From assembly GCA_913063265.1 (NCBI GenBank), contig CAJXZG010000051.1:1-38681 (forward strand): 38,681 nt of DNA. The letters are read 5' to 3'. The position numbers were made by a program, and so were the translations under genes. Shown piece after piece: positions 33,823-38,681 of this stretch. This DNA comes from an uncultured Prolixibacteraceae bacterium. GTDB taxonomy: Bacteria; Bacteroidota; Bacteroidia; Bacteroidales; Prolixibacteraceae. The notes under the pieces were generated by a model. The model was given only the letters and a program-made list of their open reading frames with translations, searched no databases and was not told where the DNA came from. Numbering within the stretch: the first letter of the stretch is position 1; each line of letters begins with the position of its first letter.

Positions 33823-35223
33823 TTAGTTTTTTATTCCATAATTTACAATCCAGTCGCTTAAAATCTTTAATACTTTGGGTGATATAGTTTCTTCAATTTG
33901 AGCATATTCCGCAACAGCTCCTGTTTCGCAGCTTTGAAAAAGATGGTTTAGGTTTTCCAGTTCCATTGTTTTGAAATTATTGTTTCCTCCTTCTTTAAGA
34001 GCTTTTTCAATGGCTGCCAGATTTTCTTTCGGAGGTACCTGTAAATCTTTACTTCCGATTAACGCCAGTACCGGACATTTTAATTTTGTTAGTGCCGGGT
34101 ATGGATCATAAGTTATAAAAAATCGGAACCATGAGGAATTTAGTCCTTTGATATTTGAGTCTACTGCTTTCTTTTGCTCAGCATTCATTGATTGATAATT
34201 TCCATTGGTAAAAGTTTCCTGTAATCTTTTATTTCGTTTTAATGAATCGTTTTCATTTAAGAGAATCTCAAAAATGGATTTTTGCAGCTTAACTTTTTGA
34301 TTTACCTGCTCCTCATTCATTCCGGCTGCTTGGTTTAGCAATTCTACCTGTTTAACAATTATCTGTTCTCCGCTTATTCCGGGGCCGGCAAGCATTACAA
34401 TAAAAGCAACATCTTGTTTTTGATTGGCAACCATTGGTGCAATCAATCCACCTTCGCTGTGACCGATTAATCCGATGTTTTTATTCGAAATCTCTTTTCT
34501 GTTTTTAAGAAATTCAATTCCGGCAAGTACATCTCCTGCATAGTCTTCACTTGTTGCTTCCGTGGTTCCATTTTCAGAACCACCTACACCGCGATCATCA
34601 ACACGTAATACGGCAATTCCATTTCTTGTGAGGTGGTCAGCAATTACAAAAAAAGGTTTGTGTTCAAAAATGGTTTCATCCCGGTCTTGTGCTCCGGAGC
34701 CGGAGATGAGAATTACTGCCGGGCAATTTACAGCATTTTCAGGTGTGGTTAATGTTCCGGCCAGTTTTAATCCTGATTTTGAGTTGACATATTCAACTTC
34801 TTCAACCAAATATGGGAAAGGCGGTTTAGGAGTTTGTGGCCGTTTTATTTCAGTTGTTGCTTCAGATTTATTAAGAGTGAGAGGGAAAGTCATGCCACTT
34901 TGTTTCCAATTGCCATCAACAAGCGAATCTGAAATTATCTTCCCGGAAAATTTTCCCATAATCATGGCAACGTTAAGAAACAGACTGTCTTTTTTTATCA
35001 GGGTTTCACTTACAGGTAAATCTTTTGCTCCCTGCATGGGAACATCCATTTTGGTAGAAAGAATATTGTTTTTATCTTCCGAAATCTTGAAAATAATCTC
35101 AAGCTTTGTTCCTTGTACATCAAGTGAACCACTCCAGTTTCCAGTTAATTTTTCATTGCTTTGAGAAAAAACTGGAAAAGTTGGAATCAGAATAATAAAA
35201 AGGAGAAAGGTTAAAAGTTTCAT
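33823..35223 (-). CDS. Secreted alpha/beta hydrolase
   Basis: From the start at 35223 (MKLLTFLLF) it has 466 residues: a signal peptide (about 1-21, FIILIPTFPVFSQ), a beta-rich N-terminal domain (about 25-120, GNWSGSLDVQGTKLEIIFKI), and an alpha/beta hydrolase domain of the S9/dienelactone-hydrolase type. The expected catalytic triad is S256 (GHSEGG), D393 (GSKD) and H427 (LNHLF). The oxyanion region ILISGSGAQDRDE matches Bacteroidota hydrolases often annotated as acyl-peptidase-like or esterase. The open frame extends 20 codons upstream, but that stretch disrupts the signal peptide and crosses the promoter, so I reject it. Substrate unknown; an ester or short peptide is plausible. Confidence 0.85.
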   Translation of the reverse strand: MKLLTFLLFIILIPTFPVFSQSNEKLTGNWSGSLDVQGTKLEIIFKISEDKNNILSTKMDVPMQGAKDLPVSETLIKKDSLFLNVAMIMGKFSGKIISDSLVDGNWKQSGMTFPLTLNKSEATTEIKRPQTPKPPFPYLVEEVEYVNSKSGLKLAGTLTTPENAVNCPAVILISGSGAQDRDETIFEHKPFFVIADHLTRNGIAVLRVDDRGVGGSENGTTEATSEDYAGDVLAGIEFLKNRKEISNKNIGLIGHSEGGLIAPMVANQKQDVAFIVMLAGPGISGEQIIVKQVELLNQAAGMNEEQVNQKVKLQKSIFEILLNENDSLKRNKRLQETFTNGNYQSMNAEQKKAVDSNIKGLNSSWFRFFITYDPYPALTKLKCPVLALIGSKDLQVPPKENLAAIEKALKEGGNNNFKTMELENLNHLFQSCETGAVAEYAQIEETISPKVLKILSDWIVNYGIKN

Positions 35224-35247
35224 TTTTGGTATTTTGAAAACAAGATA

Positions 35248-35255
35248 CAAAAATA
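35248..35255 (-). promoter_or_regulatory. -7 box for the hydrolase gene
   Basis: The minus strand reads TATTTTTG (TAnnTTTG), 24 nt before the start at 35223, which also supports that start over the longer frame. No -33 element is seen. Confidence 0.5.
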
Positions 35256-35267
35256 ACCATGCTTTAC

Positions 35268-35320
35268 ATATTGAGGATTTCACTTTAAGTGAAGCCCTAA
35301 AAGGAGGAATGATATCTTTA
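35268..35320. repeat. Palindromic repeat element, copy 1
   Basis: Begins ATATTGAGG and contains a hairpin (35274-35298) with a TTCACTT/AAGTGAA core followed by GCCCT. A related copy lies at 36009-36062, on the other side of the 35327-35950 gene, in the same orientation. The stem sequence differs between copies while pairing is kept. Confidence 0.65.
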
Positions 35321-35326
35321 GCTTAT

Positions 35327-35950
35327 TTAGGGATTGTTTATTTTATTAATTCCTATTATTACAGAAAACTGAAAAGCATTTCGCTTAGAATCTTGTGTAT
35401 TGGCAAAGTTTGGGAAAAATGAAAATTCAAAAGTAGGAATGACAAAAGAATCTGAGATATTTGGACCGATTCCAAACAAAAAACCGTAGTAAGATGAGTT
35501 AAAGAAAATATTTCCGTCTAAAATAGATATATTTTTTTTGTTTAATGTTTTTATAGTTTCCGACCATAAATAAACTCCAAGGTTCAATCCTCCATACAAG
35601 ATTAATTCGTTGCCCACATTTTTTGTGCCGATCAACATTTTGGAATTTACTGAAATTGCCTTATGAATACTTTTATATTCATACCAACCACCCAACGCCT
35701 CCGACTTATACATTTCACTAATTCTGTTATAATTTAATCCGGGTCGAACGGATATAAAAACAGGTTTTTCATCAAGAAAGTTAAAAGGTTTCTCTACCTG
35801 AATATTAAATCCTAATAATGAAGGCAGGAATCGATCTTTATTATTATCAAACAGAGAAAAACCAGCTCCTGCGCTTATTAAAGTTTTTTGTTGAGCGATT
35901 AACTGAAATGAAAAAAGAATTATTAGTGAAAATGTAAAAATGAATTTCAT
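35327..35950 (-). CDS. Small outer-membrane beta-barrel-type protein, paralogue 2
   Basis: A 207-residue exported protein with a signal peptide (about 1-19, KFIFTFSLIILFSFQLIAQ) and a run of short amphipathic strands (LISAGAGFSLF, LLGFNIQVEKPFNF, ISVRPGLNYNRI, ILYGGLNLGVYLW, YGFLFGIGPN, FEFSFFPNFA, FQFSVIIGI). It is a diverged paralogue of the protein at 33103-33786. I do not recognise a named family. It lies 103 bp upstream of the hydrolase gene and is bracketed by two copies of a palindromic element (35268-35320 and 36009-36062), so it is probably transcribed alone and could be a mobile or duplicated cassette. Confidence 0.6.
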   Translation of the reverse strand: MKFIFTFSLIILFSFQLIAQQKTLISAGAGFSLFDNNKDRFLPSLLGFNIQVEKPFNFLDEKPVFISVRPGLNYNRISEMYKSEALGGWYEYKSIHKAISVNSKMLIGTKNVGNELILYGGLNLGVYLWSETIKTLNKKNISILDGNIFFNSSYYGFLFGIGPNISDSFVIPTFEFSFFPNFANTQDSKRNAFQFSVIIGINKINNP

Positions 35951-36008
35951 AAAGGTTTGTAAATAATGCTGAATAAATGTAATTATTTCAATTTATAAAA
36001 TCCTCATG

Positions 36009-36064
36009 ATATTGAGGGTTTCATTTGAAATGAAGCCCTTAATAAGGAAAGCGAAATCCTTATT
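36009..36064. repeat. Palindromic repeat element, copy 2
   Basis: Begins ATATTGAGG. The first hairpin (36014-36040) has a TTCATTT/AAATGAA core flanked by GGG and CCC. A second hairpin, AATAAGGA/TCCTTATT (36041-36048 with 36057-36064), overlaps the stop codon of the hyuA-hyuB gene. It is related to copy 1 at 35268-35320. It may also act as the 3'-end structure of the upstream minus-strand gene, though no long T run follows. Confidence 0.65.
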
Positions 36065-38681
36065 CGGAAATTTCCCCATATCCACCACCTCCGGGTGTTT
36101 CAATTGCAAAACTGTCACCTGCTTCGAGATTGATATTCTGTATCGATTCTAAAACAATCACCCCGCCATTTTTCCGAATCACTTTTTGTTTTCCCGGTAA
36201 GCCCGGTTCTCCTTCATTCAAACCAAAAGGACCCGATTTTCTGCGTTGTGTCAGCACCGAAAGATTAACCGGTTCTAAAAAAGTAAGTACACGTTTTACA
36301 CCATCTCCTCCATTAAATTTCCCTAAGCCTCCTGAGTTCTTTCGTATACTAAATTCCTCCAAACGAACAGGATAACGATGTTCCAAAATTTCAGGATCAG
36401 TTATTCGTGTATTTGTCATATGATGATGAACCGCACTGGCACCATTAAAACCATCTCCGGCTCCACAACCTCCACAAACAGTTTCGTAGTATCCAAATTT
36501 TGAGTTTCCAAAAAGTGTGTTGTTCATGGTACCCTGACTGGCAGCAACCACCCCAAAGGCTTTTAACAAGGTATCAGTTAAACGCATGCTGATTTCCACA
36601 TTTCCCCCAACAACTGCCGGACATTTTTGAGGATCTTCATCAAAATCAGGATTTAAGATGCCAGTGGGTATTTTAAACTTTACCGGCTCCAAAAGTCCGT
36701 CGTTTAAAGGAATAGGCTCGTTCAGCAACAATCTCAAAACATAAATGGTAACACTTTTTACAATGGCTTCCGTGGCATTCATATTTCTGCTGTGAACCGG
36801 AGCACTCCCTGTAAAATCAAATTTGGCATTGCCATCTTTTAATTCGATTGTAACTTTTAAAGGAGAACCATCATCAAGAAACTCTGTGGCAGAATACATT
36901 CCATTTGCAAATTTTGTTAAAGTTTCCTTCATTTTTAAAGCAGCATGTTCCCGCAATAAATTCAGGTAAGTTTGAACCGTTGAAAGAGAGTGAGATTTTA
37001 TCAATTCAAGAAAAGCAATTGAACCATTTTTATTTGCGGCCAATGCAGCATTTAAATCAGCAAGGTTTTCTTCGATAGAACGTGTTGGATATTTGCTTTC
37101 CTGCAATATTTTTCTCATTCCGTCCCAGTTTACCTTTCCCTTATTTACCAGGTAAAACGGTGAAATTACTACTCCTTCTTCTTCCAGGTTTTTTGCATTG
37201 GGTGGCATAGAGCCGGGGCTAATTCCTCCTATCTCAGAATGATGTGACCGGTTCACCACAAAAGCAACCCTTTGCCCTTGATAAAAAACCGGACTAACTA
37301 CCGTAACATCCGGTAAATGCGAACCTCCGTATTTGGGATGGTTAGTAACAATCGTGTCTCCTTCTTCAAAATCATATTGATTTATCAGCGAACGAACACA
37401 AACTCCCAAACCACCCAAATGCACCGGAATATGCGGAGCGTTGGCAACCAGTCGTCCATCGGCATCAAGCAAAGCACAGGAAAAATCGAGACGCTCTTTT
37501 ATATTTACTGAGAGCGCTGTGCGTTGCAGCAACGCACCCATATTTTCGGCAATGGCCATAAAACGATTGCTAAAAAGTTCGAGCTCTGTTTCGCGGGTCT
37601 GAGGTTTTGATTCCTGATGATTTTGTAATTTATTTTTCAAAAGGGCTGTACCGTTTGATTCAAGTATTAATTGCCATCCCATTTTTAAAAAAGTAGTCGA
37701 AAAAATGTCGGCAAACAAAGCCGGCCCATGAATTAAAGCACCTGCCTGTAATTTCTTTCTGACATAGACCTTTGTTTTATCCGGCTTTTGAGAATAAGGT
37801 TTGGGAACATATTCAGCTGTGACGACATCGTTTTTTATTTTTTGCGGTTTTTCAACCGAAGCAATTACTCGGATGGCCTCCACTTCAATTTCACGGTTGG
37901 TTACTTTGTGTCCAAACACTTTTTCATACTGTTCAAAAAAATCTGAAATTAAACTGCCGTTTTCGATGAATGGAATTTCAAGACTTGAATCCTGTCCTTT
38001 AAATCTTAGGAAAACCATTTTTTGACGAATGCTGATTTCTTCCTTTTTAAATCCTTCGGAAAGCAGTTTTTCTTGTGCTTCAATTTCAATTTTAGCAAAC
38101 CAATCCCGAATTTTATTTTTTATACCCTTATAGTTTTGCAGCACCTGTTTTTCTGCAAATCTTTCTACTGTGGCATTTCCTATTCCATAAGCACTTAGCA
38201 GGCCAGCATCGGCAGGTAAAATGATATTTTCAATACCGAGGATTTCAGCAATTTCGCATGCGTGCAAACCACCGGCACCTCCAAAAGCTACCAATGCAAA
38301 TTCTTTAGGATTGTAACCTCTTGATATGGAAATTTTACGAATGGCTCCGGCCATAATTTCGTTGGCAATATCAATAAATCCCTTCAAAATTTCTTCTGCT
38401 GAATAAAGTTTGCCCGTTCCAATTTTAATATCCTGAATCAGTTTATTCAGCTTTTTACTTGCATCGTCTCTAAATACGGGGATTCCAAACTGACTGGTTT
38501 CGAGCCGGTTGAGCAAAAGGTTTACATCGGTAATTGTCAGTGGTCCACCAGCACCATAACATGCCGGGCCGGGAAATGCTCCCGCACTTTCGGGACCTAC
38601 AAAAAGTTTGTAGCCATCAAAACCGCAAATCGAACCCCCACCGGCAGCTACCGTTTCAATGGCAATGGCCGGAGATCGGAA
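36060..38681 (-). CDS. Fused hydantoinase/oxoprolinase HyuA-HyuB, 5' end outside the window
   Basis: Partial: 873 residues to the stop at 36060; the N-terminus lies beyond 38681. The open frame clearly continues to the edge with typical HyuA sequence (ETVAAGGGSI, FPGPACYGAGGPLTITD), so an internal start at 38516 would be wrong. The HyuA (ATPase-like) part ends near 37600 and the HyuB part follows in the same frame (LFSNRFMAIAENMGALLQRT, NHPKYGGSHLPDVTVV, RSHHSEIGGISPGSMPP, ETPGGGGYG at the end). The family opens cyclic amides with ATP: 5-oxoproline to glutamate, or N-methylhydantoins. The fused order resembles eukaryotic-type 5-oxoprolinase, so glutathione/pyroglutamate salvage is a fair guess, but the substrate is not proven. 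Confidence 0.92.
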   Translation of the reverse strand, partial: FRSPAIAIETVAAGGGSICGFDGYKLFVGPESAGAFPGPACYGAGGPLTITDVNLLLNRLETSQFGIPVFRDDASKKLNKLIQDIKIGTGKLYSAEEILKGFIDIANEIMAGAIRKISISRGYNPKEFALVAFGGAGGLHACEIAEILGIENIILPADAGLLSAYGIGNATVERFAEKQVLQNYKGIKNKIRDWFAKIEIEAQEKLLSEGFKKEEISIRQKMVFLRFKGQDSSLEIPFIENGSLISDFFEQYEKVFGHKVTNREIEVEAIRVIASVEKPQKIKNDVVTAEYVPKPYSQKPDKTKVYVRKKLQAGALIHGPALFADIFSTTFLKMGWQLILESNGTALLKNKLQNHQESKPQTRETELELFSNRFMAIAENMGALLQRTALSVNIKERLDFSCALLDADGRLVANAPHIPVHLGGLGVCVRSLINQYDFEEGDTIVTNHPKYGGSHLPDVTVVSPVFYQGQRVAFVVNRSHHSEIGGISPGSMPPNAKNLEEEGVVISPFYLVNKGKVNWDGMRKILQESKYPTRSIEENLADLNAALAANKNGSIAFLELIKSHSLSTVQTYLNLLREHAALKMKETLTKFANGMYSATEFLDDGSPLKVTIELKDGNAKFDFTGSAPVHSRNMNATEAIVKSVTIYVLRLLLNEPIPLNDGLLEPVKFKIPTGILNPDFDEDPQKCPAVVGGNVEISMRLTDTLLKAFGVVAASQGTMNNTLFGNSKFGYYETVCGGCGAGDGFNGASAVHHHMTNTRITDPEILEHRYPVRLEEFSIRKNSGGLGKFNGGDGVKRVLTFLEPVNLSVLTQRRKSGPFGLNEGEPGLPGKQKVIRKNGGVIVLESIQNINLEAGDSFAIETPGGGGYGEISE

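Noticed and set aside
34562-35164. 200-codon plus-strand frame inside the hydrolase gene
   Set aside because: Shadow of the minus-strand hydrolase, which has a signal peptide, catalytic motifs and correct length.
35224-35283. 20-codon N-terminal extension of the hydrolase
   Set aside because: It would place extra residues before a good signal peptide and crosses the predicted promoter; the start at 35223 is better.
35234-35422. 62-codon plus-strand frame upstream of the hydrolase
   Set aside because: It spans a palindromic repeat and the 3' end of the gene at 35327-35950; no independent support.
1-38681. CRISPR arrays, tRNA/rRNA genes, complete insertion sequences, prophage or defence cassettes
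   Set aside because: No spaced direct-repeat array, cloverleaf pattern, transposase, integrase or recognisable defence gene was seen on either strand by eye; a tRNA scan would settle the tRNA point.

Overview
The window looks like a chromosomal segment of a Bacteroidota bacterium, probably an environmental lineage such as Marinilabiliales/Prolixibacteraceae (the order is inference). The signs are low G+C, a bifunctional LpxC-FabZ fusion, a type IX secretion (T9SS) sorting domain, DUF3098 next to ftsX, and many promoters matching the Bacteroidota sigma-A pattern TTG(TTTG)-N18-20-TAnnTTTG instead of TTGACA/TATAAT. Shine-Dalgarno sequences are mostly absent, as usual for the phylum. I see no rRNA, tRNA, CRISPR array, complete insertion sequence or prophage.

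Layout. 0.1-5.0 kb: minus-strand Fe-S assembly operon sufB-sufC-sufD-sufS. 5.1-6.2 kb: divergent thiL. 6.2-10.7 kb: a 1472-residue secreted T9SS substrate built of duplicated PPC-like, BACON, LamG and unnamed beta modules. 10.7-11.1 kb: non-coding, with a perfect inverted repeat. 11.2-15.8 kb: minus-strand lipid A genes lpxD, lpxC-fabZ, lpxA and an HD-domain phosphohydrolase. 15.8-16.15 kb: structured intergenic region. 16.15-20.9 kb: plus-strand rimP-nusA-infB. 21.1-23.9 kb: a membrane-anchored beta-propeller protein of unknown function. 23.9-25.4 kb: a small rearranged locus with a methyltransferase 3' stub, an orphan antitoxin-like gene and an intact methyltransferase. 25.4-29.4 kb: minus-strand SIMPL protein, queA, truB, DUF3098, ftsX. 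29.5-32.4 kb: plus-strand rplM-rpsI-rpsB-tsf. 32.4-33.1 kb: non-coding, with REP-like palindromes. 33.1-36.0 kb: two related small outer-membrane-type proteins flanking a secreted alpha/beta hydrolase. 36.06 kb to the end: a HyuA-HyuB fused hydantoinase/oxoprolinase, cut by the window edge.

Most of the window is conserved housekeeping sequence: Fe-S clusters, thiamine diphosphate, lipid A, translation, tRNA modification and division. I did not find a convincing new defence or mobile system. The best leads are non-coding or rearrangement signals: a folded leader before rpsB, an attenuator-like hairpin before rimP-nusA-infB, a long-range structure between the HD gene and rimP, a duplicated ~53 bp palindromic element around one outer-membrane gene, and a recombination scar at the methyltransferase/antitoxin locus.
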